Shown here: positions 22,695-32,899 of the stretch, piece after piece | Layout of the letters: each line of letters starts with the position of its first letter | Position numbering within the stretch: position 1 is the stretch's first letter | NCBI GenBank assembly: GCA_032622095.1 | Contig: CP136064.1 | Location: 186,294,209-186,358,208, forward strand | Source: Siphonodentalium dalli | Taxonomy: Eukaryota > Mollusca > Scaphopoda > Gadilida > Siphonodentaliidae | Direction of reading: 5' to 3' | DNA length: 64,000 nucleotides | Notes under the pieces: model-generated | What the model was told of the DNA's origin: nothing | The model's input: the letters and a program-made list of their open reading frames with translations, nothing else | Database searches by the model: none | Made by a program: the position numbers and the translations under genes

Positions 22695-22910
22695 CTAAAT
22701 CCGACAGTCGCATCTAGATACGCACCACCCATTGAACTGATTGTATAATAATTTAAATCCACGTTTCAGAAAAGACGGAATCTTCATTTTAGGTCTAGCA
22801 TCCATAAACCTGAACCAAATGGATCGTCGATTGCGGTGATTTAGTGCTGATGTAAGGTTATAAAACGCAAACAAAATTATCGCAATTAAAAACAAATAAC
22901 GCCATATCAT
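22695..22910 (-). CDS. Possible small secreted basic peptide (71 aa)
   Basis: The frame begins 'MIWRYLFLIAIILFAFYNL' with 'TSA', a clear hydrophobic signal-peptide core and an acceptable cleavage site. It continues with a very basic segment containing the dibasic sites 'RNRRS' and 'FLKRGFK' and a C-terminal 'GWCVSRCDCRI' with three cysteines. This is the composition of a processed neuropeptide or antimicrobial-type precursor, but I recognise no family. The odd number of cysteines and the lack of any visible promoter or homologue keep confidence low. It sits in what would be an intron of the long minus-strand WSC/mucin gene, on the same strand. Confidence 0.35.
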   Translation of the reverse strand: MIWRYLFLIAIILFAFYNLTSALNHRNRRSIWFRFMDARPKMKIPSFLKRGFKLLYNQFNGWCVSRCDCRI

Positions 22911-23350
22911 TTACTGGTCTGAGCGCTTCTCACTTATAGAAAAATCGATAAAATATGCTTGTTATCTTAATTAACAATTTTTACTCTAGATATAACACGG
23001 AGGTTCGCATGAGGGAAGTATACGATTATTTAGCTTACGATTTAGAGACACTACTGATTAATCCGGTCTTGCTGGGTCTGGTTTAAATCGAGGATGAACA
23101 ACGCGTCACTTAGACCTGTGGTCTCGTCTTTAAACCTAGATGTTTATGTAAACTCTGTTTAAAACTGAGGTGAGGAATCCGGCCTATATGTCTTTAAATT
23201 ACCAGTCGAGTTCTTCGGCAATGACAGCAGCATTCAAGCTCGCAATAAATTTGTTAACGCGTATAGTACAGAAACACATATTTTAGAAGTCAGAGTTATT
23301 ATACCTAAATGCTGATTATATCATTCCCATGCAGTACACAAACAATCTAC
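22911..23350. other. No supported gene
   Basis: Intron-like AT-rich DNA between the mucin exon and the small peptide frame. Nothing is recognised. Confidence 0.5.
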
Positions 23351-24616
23351 CTTTAGCCGAATTGGTGCTAGTCGTTCTTGAAGTTGTTACCGATGTCACA
23401 GCAGAAGTAGTGTTCGCCGTTGGTATTGTGGTTACTGCCCCCGCGGTCAATGTTACCGCGGGTGTAACAGAGGAAGTATTGTTCGCCGTTGCTATTGCTG
23501 TTGATGTGGCTCCAGCGGTCAATGTTGTTATGGATGTTACAGAGGAAGTAGTGTTCGCCGTTGGTATTGCTGTTGATGTGGCTCCAGCGGTCAATGTTAT
23601 GAATGGTATAGGGCAGTAGTGTTCGCCGTTGGTATTGTTGTTGATGTGGCTCCAGCGGTCAATGTAGTTACGGAGGTTACAGAGGAAGTAGTGTTCACCG
23701 TTGGTATTGCTGTTGGTGTAGCTCCAGCGGTCAATGTTGTTACGGATGTTATAGAGGAAGTAGGGATCGCCGTTGGTATTGTTGTTGATGTGGCTCCAGT
23801 CGTCAATGTTGTTACGGAGGTTACAGGGGAAGTAGTGTTCGCCGTTGGTATTGTTGATATGGCTCCAGCGGTCAATGTTGTTACGGCTGTTGCAGAGGAA
23901 GTAGTGTTCCCCGTTGGTATTGTTGTTGATGTGGCTCCAGCTGTCAATGTTGTTACGGCTGTTGCAGAGGAAGTAGTGTTCCCCGTTGGTATTGTTGTTG
24001 ATGTGGCTCCAGCTGTCAATGGTGTTACGGATGTTACAGTGGACGTAGTGTTCGCCGTTGGTATTGTTGTTGATGTGGCTCCAGTGGTCAATGTTGTTAC
24101 GGAGGTTACAGAGGAAGTAGTGTTCGCCGTTGGTATTGTTGGTGTGGCTCCAGTGGTCAATGTTATTACGGACGTTATATAGGAAGTAATGTTTGCCGTT
24201 GAGATTGTTGTTGATGTGGCTCCAGAAGTCAATGTTGTAACGGAGGTTACAGAGGAAATAGTGTTCGCCTTTGGTTTTGTTGTTGATGTGGCCCCAGCGG
24301 TCAATGTTACGGATGTTACAGTGGAATTAGTGTTCGCCGTTGGTATTGTTGTTGATGTGGCTCCAGCGGTCAATGTTGTTACGTATGTTACAGGGGAAGT
24401 AGTGTTCGCCGTTGGTATTGGTGTTGACGTGGCTCCAGCGGTCAATGTTGTTACTGGTGTTACAGATGGAGTAGTGTTCGTCGTTTGTATTGTGGTTTTT
24501 GTGGATATCACGGTCAAGGTCGATAATGTTTGCGAAGTATGAGCCGTGGTAGCAACCGATGTTGTCGATGTAGTCGTTGGCCCCTTGTCGTAGTAGTATG
24601 GCTGGTCGAGACAATA
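23351..24616 (-). CDS. Mucin-like Thr/Ser-rich exon with 24-residue tandem repeats; frame broken
   Basis: The unit TTLTAGATST/TIPTANTTSS/VTSV (24 residues, 72 bp) is repeated about 15 times. Some units are shortened to 20-23 residues. The segment is almost free of charge and Cys and is dense in Thr/Ser, as in O-glycosylated stalks of extracellular proteins. The exon ends with a phase-1 donor after 'TSTNSAK' (G|GTAGATT at 23351/23350), which fits the TM exon at 15886-16610. Two defects are visible. A 4-nt deletion near 23600-23618 moves the last four units to another frame. At the 5' end (24540-24616) the frame matching 'STSHTTTT' is shifted from the repeat frame, so the acceptor cannot be fixed; 24616 is my best guess. 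This could be an inactivated allele, an assembly or polymerase-slip error, or real decay. Confidence 0.7.
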
Positions 24617-25090
24617 CTAGTCCAAATTATCACCCTTAGTGATCACGTACATAATTATTAACATTCCTGGGTTGTATTTCACTTGCTAGATCGGTTTCAT
24701 TTTACAATGTCTGAATTAAGGCATTCCAACCGTGCAGAACAATGCCGGATTAGATCAAAGATGATTATTGTATTGCGACTACTTTCATAACCTCGACTAT
24801 ACTTTCCAACATATTCGTACTAAAGCCTATAACGATTGCCTTTCTCTTCTCAGAACTTCAGATATTTATTGAAGGGCTACGATGATAATTTTGAGTGAGT
24901 TTGTCATCCATCGTTAACAGGTGACTATCCCATTTGTGTTTATATCAGAGCTTTAAGCCTCCATATACCGATTATTCACAGTACATCTATAGTTTACATG
25001 TAAACGTAAGTTATTATCATTCTGGTATCAGCACTGTTTCGCTGTATGTTGGTTGAGGAAACGACATGTCTCCAAATTATAAATATATAC
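24617..25090. other. Intron of the WSC/mucin gene
   Basis: AT-rich, with no open frame or repeat of note between the second WSC exon and the mucin exon. Confidence 0.55.
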
Positions 25091-25252
25091 CTTGAGAATC
25101 ATAAACACTATTGGCCCATGACCCTCCACATAATATAGATGGGTCTCCAGTGCAGACATCATTACAGGCAGTGGAAGCAAGTTCGCCATGTCGTCCGTAT
25201 GAGTGCCCACAAAAACATTCATCTCCATTCTGAGTTCCAGCGTAGCGGTATC
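25091..25252 (-). CDS. WSC domain 2, C-terminal half exon
   Basis: A 162-nt exon starts after 'ctcctttcAG' and ends at 'CTCAAG|GTATAT', phase 1 at both ends. It encodes 'GYRYAGTQNGDECFCG' then 'HSYGRHGELASTACNDVC' and 'ILCGGSWANSVYDSQ'. The pattern (Y.YAG.Q.G.ECFCG ... C...C ... CGG......VY) is the second half of a WSC domain, a carbohydrate-binding-type extracellular module with eight Cys. Five of those eight are here. The exon has the same length and phase as the matching exon of WSC domain 1 (32383-32544). Together with 31841-31966 it completes domain 2. Confidence 0.92.
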
Positions 25253-25679
25253 CTGAAAGGAGCAATTATATCCATGCAATCTGAACCGGATACACCTAGG
25301 CATATACAAAAGTAGGCCAGTACAACATTCTCAAAATATCTTTTTTTTAGTTTCCCTGCACGGTGTGTTGTAAACGTTACAGCCTCGGACATCAAATCGG
25401 GTATTTATTGTTAACGATCCATGCGAATATTGTATGATACCCAGTTTTCGGTATGTTCAAACCAATACCATAGCACGTTTGAATGGAGAAAAGTGCCAAC
25501 ATATAAAGAATATTTGATATTGAATTTTATTCGATTTCTCTAGGCACCATAATTATTTTTGGTTTATTTTTTATAACACCATTATTTGGTATATTCTGTT
25601 TATTATATCCAACGCTATCAAATAGTGGTATTTTTGCATCAGACCAAAACCGATATCCGTCTAGTGAGTAATTGAATTG
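25253..25679. other. Intron; includes a fragment of a dispersed repeat
   Basis: 25612-25668 ('ctatcaaatagtggtatttt', 'tgcatcagaccaaaacc', 'gatatccgtctagtgag') is the reverse complement of 54330-54390, so a repeat family is shared with the 53.85-54.4 kb element. No coding sequence is seen. Confidence 0.6.
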
Positions 25680-26465
25680 TCATGTGTGAGGTGTATATGC
25701 AGGTCTGGAAGGTACGAGTTGCTGTGTGAGCAAGGTTTTGGTATATGTGGAAGGGTTGTATGGACGTTGATGTCAGACGTGTATATGACACATGGAGTGA
25801 CTATGGTCATGGGAGAGGTGTATATGTATATAGTGTTGTGTTTGGCGATTAGGTATTGAATGTGTGGCCAATGTTGAGAATATGTATATATGGAGTGACT
25901 GTATGATCATGAATATGTTGATCAGGGAGTAACTATATGGTCACGGGTAAGGTTTAGCAGTATACCGGTGTACCTACATGGTGACGCATGGATGTATGGT
26001 CACGAATGGGGTGTACAGGTATACCCAAGTGTGGCTGTATGCTCATCGGTGAGTTGTTTGTGTATAAAGCGAGTGGCTATATCGCCATTGGCGAGGTGTA
26101 TATGTATACCTGGAGTTACTGCATTGTCATGGAGGGGGTGTATATGTCTTGATTGGCTATATATACATGGGTGTGGCGAATATGTATACAGGGAGTGACC
26201 GTATGATCAAGATTGTGCGGAATATGTATACAGGGAGTGACTGTATGGTCGTGGGTCAGGTGTTCGAGTATGCCTGATCTGTCTGCATTGTGACTCATGG
26301 CTGTATGGTCAAATGTGGGGTGTACGGGTATACACAGGGGTGGCGGTATGGTCATGAGTGAGGTGCGTGTGTATACAGTGAGTGAGTCTATGGTCATTTG
26401 GGTGGTGTTTATGTGTATATGGTCAGTGTGGGTTGTACGTGTTTACCTTGGGTGGCTATCGCTTC
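25680..26465. repeat. Degenerate G/T-rich minisatellite, ~42-48-bp unit
   Basis: The theme 'tggtcatggg.gaggtgtat' followed by 'atgtatacagggagtgactg' recurs with heavy divergence across about 790 bp, for example near 25800, 25880, 26095, 26190, 26225 and 26345. Plus-strand frames through it (25968-26198, 26297-26557) arise from the repeat and are not supported as genes. Confidence 0.75.
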
Positions 26466-26501
26466 CCACAATACCCATGAATATGTCAATCGATAGAGAT
26501 G

Positions 26502-26759
26502 TTATGTCAGAGAGTTCTCAGTCTTTATGGCGTTTATGTACAATGGAGGAAAGTTAAACGGTTTTCCTGACGATATTTTATCGATTTTGAAGCTAATGGG
26601 CCTGAGTAGCCACATATTATGGTCCATCTCAGTTCCGTTTAACAGTCCTGCCCATTTCATTTCAAATGCATAGCCAGAATCACAAAAGAAGTTTTCAGCA
26701 AAATTCCATACTGCAACCTTTAAATTGAGATTGTCATGCTGCATAAGGTACTGAGACAA
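26502..26759 (-). other. Unrecognised open frame, 85 codons
   Basis: The minus-strand frame reads 'MSQYLMQHDNLNLKVAVWNF', then 'AENFFCDSGYAFEMKWAGLL' and onward. The mixed, protein-like composition with Trp, Phe and Cys is unlike the repeat-derived frames around it. No domain is recognised and no clear splice sites bound it. It could be a decayed exon or transposon fragment. Confidence 0.25.
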
Positions 26760-28024
26760 CCAGAACAGAACATTTAGTTGTCAGTTGATTAAATAACACA
26801 TTTAAAAACCAAGTGAGTCACAACTTGCTACATTTTCGATACAGCAGAGAATAATGTTTGGAAACATATGTGAAAATAATTTTTTTTTTAAATTTGGTTG
26901 CCATTTTGCAAGCCATCAGTGTGATACATTTAAGACATACCAAAAAAAAAAAAAAACGCCTTTGCTACCGAAGATAAATCCATTTTCCATGGTTCAAATG
27001 AAAAAGTGAATTCTGATTTTGATTTCAAGTTTGTGAGAGAAAACCCCAATATATCTGGTAAAGTGAGTGGTCACAATGGTAACAATTAAACAATATGCAT
27101 CATTAGTGTTAGTATTCAATATATAGAAAGCATATTATTCGATTTTATATACAAACCACACCTTGTACCGATTTCAGGGCACGCTGGGGCAATATCTACC
27201 ATTTTCCATTATTTGGCTGCCATTTTGGTGGCCATTTTGAGCTAAAGTGACTGTTTTTGATCCATTGAGTTGGAATATTCATAAGTAAGGGTATGCCTGG
27301 CTTATATTGCATAGTTTTGCTCATTTCTTGTTGAAAAATGACTAGAATCCAAATGGTGATTGTTTTTGGTGAAATTTATACTGTGTTCTGTAAAATCAAA
27401 TTTTTGAGGGATCGGAAGGGGCTGGTACCCTCAGAATGGCATATTTCATTGCTCCAATGATCAGTTAAATTGAAAACTACAAAATAAAGTTGCAATTATC
27501 AAACCAGTTCTAAACAGCAGAAACTAATTTAGAAGATATTAGTGAAAAATAGTTATATTTTCCACTTCTGGTTGCCATTTTGGTGGCCATCTTGGACGTG
27601 AAGTTCCAATTTTGCCCTAAAAAGGTAGCATTTTGTCTTAGCTTCACAATAATATATACAATTGTATACATTTGTCAAGAATTTCTCTTAATAATTTGCA
27701 TCAAACTGACTTATAGTGCATTGTCTCATAAATGGCGGCGGTGTTGGACGCTATCTTGTCTTGTGTGTACACAGACACTTCTTTTTCGTGTCAACATTGC
27801 TTAACAGTTGAGGGACATAATAAGGAAGAAAATGGGTGGGCTGAAATGAAGTCCTGTGGTCGGGGTTATAGGGGTACCTTATCAGATCCCAGACTATTAT
27901 ATTTGAGTTTTCATCACCATTGCGTGATCTTTTAACCTCTGGTGACGTCATCAATTAAAACGTCATAGTATTGTTGCTGCCAGTATTATAAAGTATTCAA
28001 ATATCTACAAAATGACATATCACC
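26760..28024. repeat. Degenerate repeat with 'gccattttggtggccat' landmark, ~3 copies
   Basis: 'ggttgccattttgcaagcca' (near 26895), 'ggctgccattttggtggcca' (27214) and 'ggttgccattttggtggcca' (27570) lie 320-355 bp apart within AT-rich diverged sequence. A poly-A run lies at 26942-26955. No gene is supported: the frames at 27580-27954 on the two strands overlap and lack a domain. Confidence 0.55.
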
Positions 28025-29560
28025 CCGGGGGGTGTCGGAAACAATTTCCAGGCACGTATGATCATTTTAATTTTTTCCGGCCTCGGGGGACCCACCCACC
28101 CAATTTCTTCCGTTTCCGGCCTTTTTTTCCAGGCAATTTTGGACACCCACCCTTTTTTTCCGTTTCAGGAAGTTTTTTTCCGGTCAGTTTTGGACACCAC
28201 CCCCCCCCCCCCCTAAATTTGAGAAAATTATCAATTGAGCAACCAAATAGCTGATTATCCTGCATTATCATAATTTATTGCGCGATATTTGAATAGAACA
28301 GTGCATAATGAGATAACGATACTATTTGAATTTATCATATAAGTGTCATTAATCAAGAAATGTGTCAACATAATCACATTTCAAGGGATATATAGGCAGA
28401 GTGCCAAAGTTTTTATTAACATTCATTTTCATAATATATAGTCACATGATCTAGTCACATAATCACATTTGAGTATTCTACATAATAAATGGTACCGGTA
28501 CAACAAATTTCAGATTATTTGATATTTTGATATTTGCTATGTGATATACAGTAATGCCCTAATTAATCGAATCCATAACCACAGCAGAATAATAGGTAAT
28601 TTTTCAGGATTTAGTCGGAAATATGGCTTGTTGTCATGACAACAAGCCATATTTCCAACTAAATCCTGAAAACTTACTCATTATGCTGCTGTGGTTATGG
28701 AGTCGTTTAATTAGGGCATTACTGTATTGCTGGAATCAAATTGTTTATCAAAACATGTGGAAATACAACTTTTCATCCCAGTTTGAAAAATAATGCTAAT
28801 ACCAAACATAACCATGATATACCCGCGCTACTCTTCTTGGGGCATCTCAGAAACCAGAACTGAGGAAACATGTTATAACGTGTAATGGCAGGCTGGTAGC
28901 CACTGCCTGAAGTAATAGGCTTCTAATAATTGAGAATAATATGGATGGATAGCTCAATTTCACTTCTTTTTTGCTCACGATATCAGTGACGATAAAATCT
29001 TCGTTACTGTGATTAACATTACAAGCTAATCCACATTGCAAGCTGATCCACATTAACATGGAAAACAATGTGAAATTGTTCAAGCTGGCCCGGCTGGCCT
29101 TCAATTTATTTGTTAAGATTTTATGTTTTACGTTGTCAAAAGTCTATTTTATTCCATTATTTATTATATCTTTATTTCCATGTCACATATGGTCAAGTGT
29201 GCTTTCATTTTATTACTTATTTTCAGCTGAGTTCTGCATAGTTATTCTTATTTTGTTGTATCAGTAGATGGAATCCTGATTAAATTTTATTTTTCCAATA
29301 GCGCAGTTTCTAGTTCTATCAAGTTGAATTTGGGTTATTGTTGGCCATTGTGCAACTGATCCAACTTCTGATAACCTCTATATGTAGTATAGCATTATTA
29401 TTAACTATATATGACCCGTTTCTGTTCAAAACACATAAAAATAAGACTCAATAGCAGGAATGGAGAAAAAAAATTGGCATATGGAAAAAACTGCTTTTTG
29501 GACCCAAGGACCCACCCACCCCATCATACGTGCCTGGATTGTTTTTTCGACCCCCCCCCT
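28025..29560. mobile_element. Element bounded by inverted C/G-rich ends
   Basis: The left end 'cggggggtgtcggaaacaat' followed by 'ttccaggcacgtatgat' is mirrored at 29522-29560 by 'atcatacgtgcctgg' + 'attgttttttcgaccccccc'. The left end also has internal repeats of 'ttttttccgg..tttggacacccacc'. The 1.5-kb interior has no recognisable ORF but contains the TA-flanked MITE at 28547-28726. A weaker copy of the same end motif (gggggggtataa...ttccaggcatgtcg) lies near 48248-48286. The class of the element is unknown. Confidence 0.55.
28547..28726. mobile_element. Near-perfect 180-bp palindromic MITE, Tc1/mariner-like TIR
   Basis: Arms of about 85-90 bp begin 'cagtaatgccctaattaa' and are nearly perfect complements meeting at 'gttgtcatgacaac'. 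The ends are flanked by TA on both sides (tata|cagtaat ... attactg|tatt), the target duplication of Tc1/mariner elements. No coding capacity. The high arm identity suggests recent insertion or hairpin-mediated correction. Confidence 0.85.
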
Positions 29561-30855
29561 GTATCACATGTTAAAATCCAATCACAATGATCTCACTTAT
29601 ATCCTGACCAGTACATATTATGATATATGAAAATACCAAATAAGTTAAGAAGTGGGCGGGGTGCACGAGGGGTCCTACCAGCTCATGGACTATAAGATAA
29701 TAATAAGGTGTACTATTGTTGGTTTTATGATTATACATGCTCGTATTGGCATACTGAATGTGCGAGTGAATCCAGGGACGAATAATAGTAAACTATATAT
29801 GTGAATACATTCTAATTTCCACGGAAATTAACGTAAATTGTCTATATATAGGTCATTGTTATTGAAATTGTGTGAAGATACCGAAAAACTGTTATGTAGT
29901 GCCTATTAAAGGAACGGGCGGCGATCGTTGCAGAAATATTTATATTTGTTCAAATCGCCATCAACAGAAGGAAAACCCAAATATATACAGTTACGTTCAT
30001 ATGCCAAACATAATCAGCGCGTAAATAGTATATTGTCGTCAAGACGTACGATGGTGTACGTAAACAAGAGACTGCTCGTGTTACATAAGTTGTGCTTCTG
30101 TTTACATAACACAGCGCAATTCTATTGGTCAATCACACAAAAAATAATATAAACGCTCTTTATTATATCAATATCAGGAAAACCGTAACAAATAACGTTC
30201 TTTATGTTTACCATATCCGGATCTAAACAAAAGCCAGGAAACGTAACGTTTTATGCTTTTGTATACATGACAAAGGGGGAAAATTGACAATAACATACTG
30301 TTTATGCTATATTTCTGATTGGCATACGAACAAAGTCTGTCTATATCTTACTATCCCTTCTGTTTATGTCGGTTTTTGACGGAGGTGAATATTTTAACAG
30401 CATACCCACCGCCAACGCCGCCCGTATCTTTGAATAAGTTCAATGTGGGCCTATTTGAGAATCAAATAAGTCCAATATGAACCTATGTGAATATTGGATA
30501 TGTTACAAAATCGATCATAAAAGCATTCGTCTTGATATTATTATCGATATATAATATATAATATATTATTATAGTAGACCTACTGAGGATTGCTATACGT
30601 TTGCATGAAGTTTCACAACTAAACAGTTTAGTCTCAGTATATATTATAATATTACTCGGCATATGCCAGGGGACTGTGTATGTGTTATGTGGTATCGCCT
30701 ATTGGGACATTTGACCTTGACAGACGTAACTATAAAATTGCCAACAATGATTTTATTTATGGGGGTATCCCATAGCACATTATTAGCATTGTTGGCATAT
30801 GGTACTAAACATTAGCAAAAATTATTTTAGTCTCCTTTTCTCTGACCTGCCTCCT
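29561..30855. other. No supported gene
   Basis: AT-rich intronic DNA, with a (TATA)n-like stretch near 30542-30572. The frames at 29928-30152 on the two strands are mirror shadows. No repeat family is recognised. Confidence 0.5.
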
Positions 30856-30859
30856 GACT

Positions 30860-31294
30860 ATAGTCAGATATCGATATTTCACTCGTATTCATCAGCGCTA
30901 AAATTAAAACGATATGGTACTAGATGAGTTAATTAAAATTAGAAGTCCCTGAGTGTTCATGTTTAAAATTTTGAAATATGTGATCAATTAATTATTTTGT
31001 TAAACATACTATGATGTTAGCCCCTTTATCCCTCTAACAATCTCTATGAAAAATTTAACTAATTTTATATGCACAATATCATTACCATGGCTGTGCTTGG
31101 GTAGCCAATTTTTTTCAGTTTGTACTCTTTTTTCGAGATGAACCATCAGCCAACTGAGCGGAGCATATAATAAACAGAACATCTACACTTTTTGGTTGGA
31201 TGTTAATTATCTCATTCGCAGAGTCACTCGTTGAAATTATTTTTTTTGTTATCACTCATGAGATAATTCACATATCCAACCCAAAAGTGTAGAT
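30860..31294 (-). mobile_element. Hairpin-headed non-autonomous element, copy 1
   Basis: 31181-31294 is a palindrome: 'atctacactttttggttgga' at one end and 'tccaacccaaaagtgtagat' at the other, with 'attatctcat' mirrored inside. The body to the left (atgctccgctcagttgg in reverse, a 'tagccccttta' block, 'cactcgta' near 30880) is the reverse complement of 54001-54320. The pair defines one family about 450-500 bp long, with a hairpin at one end and no ORF. Confidence 0.75.
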
Positions 31295-31840
31295 ATCCTC
31301 TATATATCGATCGATGTCATTCGAATTTAACCATTTTAACAGCGGACAGGAGTTGAAACCGGCGTCTAACTGGATTTTGAATATTGCTGTAATTGGATAT
31401 CTGGAACTCGAATACATCTTAAATATTTGTTTTCACATGCTCAAAATAACTCTTACATTTAGATACGGTCGATCAGTTTATAATTTATTGCTAGGCGAGT
31501 TTACTATCGCTGCCGGACTTTATAAATTTGTCACATTGAATGGAAGAACGGCGCTATATATACAATGTAGCTACGTGTAATGGGGCGGAAGAATACATTG
31601 TATCTCGGAGATTCCGTGAAGCCATTATTCAAAGCACTCCAATCAGACTTTTCGCCAGGTGTGGTCAGCTGATACTGGCGCACATGCACATGCACGGTTT
31701 TATGTGATGATCCGTTTTGGTGTAGTTTTAGTCTGGATACTTAATTCAAATTCAAAGAGTATATTCAAATTCTAAACTTTTCTGATTGTAGAACAGAAAT
31801 AATTATCAGAAATACATCGCTATATTATGCTTTACCATAC
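31295..31840. other. Intron of WSC gene; unsupported open frame
   Basis: A plus-strand frame at 31314-31580 (88 codons) shows no domain and is antisense to the WSC gene. Nothing else is seen. Confidence 0.5.
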
Positions 31841-31966
31841 CTTGATTTACGCAATATGCCACACAGAGACTCGGAGTGTTTATTATCGAAAATATTGTTT
31901 TAGCGGGAAGATCCCTGGCACGTTGGTCGCGATAACACCCAATGTAATGGAAAGCATCCAGACCTC
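31841..31966 (-). CDS. WSC domain 2, N-terminal half exon
   Basis: A 126-nt exon starts after 'gatttcAG' and ends at 'AATCAAG|GTATGG', phase 1 on both sides. It encodes 'GGLDAFHYIGCYRDQRARDL' then 'SLCVAYCVNQ'. The 'Y.GCYRD' opening and the C...C spacing are diagnostic of the start of a WSC domain. The next exon in transcript order is 25091-25252, which supplies the other five cysteines. Sequence, length and phase parallel the exon at 40854-40976, so domains 1 and 2 arose by duplication of an exon pair. Confidence 0.92.
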
Positions 31967-32382
31967 CTGAAATCGAACACAGAATAACAATTATTTTTAT
32001 ATCTATGCAACAAACTACCATCTTCGCAAAATTTGCAAACCCCTCCCCTACTGAGTAGAAAAACATGCTGCTGTTTATCTGCAAACGACATATTAATAAC
32101 TAATTACTGGTTGGAAATTCGAACAATGGGAACAATTTCAACATACACATGTAAATATCCAAACTAATGTTGTGTCAGGCATGACATTTTCAACTGTTGA
32201 AAAGCTTGAGCAAAGTTGGCGGTAGACACCTCTTTCACTCAACCTCCTGATGACACGTCCCTAAGTATTAAATCCAGACTATTGAGCAAATAACTTTCGA
32301 TGAAACAAACATCTGGCAATCCTGTTACTTACAAATAGTATTAGCAAAAATGTTCATAGGTACGTAACTCTTATAGGCATAC
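31967..32382. other. Short intron between WSC domain 1 and domain 2
   Basis: The interval is 416 bp, bounded by a GT donor at 32382 and an AG acceptor at 31968-31967 on the minus strand. It has no other feature. Confidence 0.8.
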
Positions 32383-32544
32383 CTTCAGTATCATATATGC
32401 TGTTGGCCAATATCCCACCACACATTGTTCCTCGTTCAGCGGGGCAGACTGTGTTGCATTCAGTGCTGGGAATGTTGCCATATTGTCCATAGGAGTTCCC
32501 ACAATAACACTGTTGCCCATACTGAAGGCCGGCATAACGATATC
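32383..32544 (-). CDS. WSC domain 1, C-terminal half exon
   Basis: A 162-nt exon, phase 1/1, between 'gttccttcgcAG' and 'ACTGAAG|GTATGC'. It encodes 'GYRYAGLQYGQQCYCGNSYG' then 'STECNTVCPAERGTMCGG' and 'ILANSIYDTEG'. Five Cys and the 'YAG.Q.G..CYCG' core identify the second half of a WSC domain. It joins the exon at 40854-40976 (phase 1, 'CQIN-G-YRYAG') across an intron of about 8.3 kb filled with repeats and a LINE. Confidence 0.92.
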
Positions 32545-32899
32545 CTGCGAAGGAACAGACATACTCAGATGTCAATGAAAACACAAGAATATATGGTAGT
32601 TCAAAGCCACATTGCGATTTGCGTTCCAAAATACACCTAATACTATTCGCCTTTGATGTTGGTGTGCTTCCGTTATCGAAATAGGTGGATAAATACCTGA
32701 ACTACCTTTCTCCAACCACCATATGTCACACAAAGGCGCATTGAAATCATAATAAAAATACAATATCTTCACGCCCGAACATTTGGTACGCCATTTGTAT
32801 TCATTGAAGTTCCGGATCTTTCGCAATATCACTACTACGATTACGGATAGGATATATTGTCCTAGTAAGGTGGACACCATCACAACTTAAATCAGACTT
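32545..32899. other. Intron; unsupported minus-strand frame
   Basis: The frame at 32572-32883 (minus) has a hydrophobic start (MMVSTLLGQYILSVIVVVI) that resembles a signal sequence, and lies just upstream of a WSC exon. An alternative first exon for a one-WSC isoform is possible, but no donor consistent with phase 1 was found. Confidence 0.3.

Noticed and set aside
23619-24542. Plus-strand frames of 117-187 codons (VVDVAPAVNVVT repeats)
   Set aside because: Mirror of the 72-bp mucin repeat. The Thr-rich minus frame agrees with the phase-1 donor and with the neighbouring WSC exons.
28012-28254. Pro/Phe-rich plus-strand frame with minus-strand mirror
   Set aside because: Produced by C and T homopolymer runs of the inverted element end.
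31314-31580. 88-codon plus-strand frame beside the WSC exons
   Set aside because: Antisense to the WSC gene, without domain or splice support.
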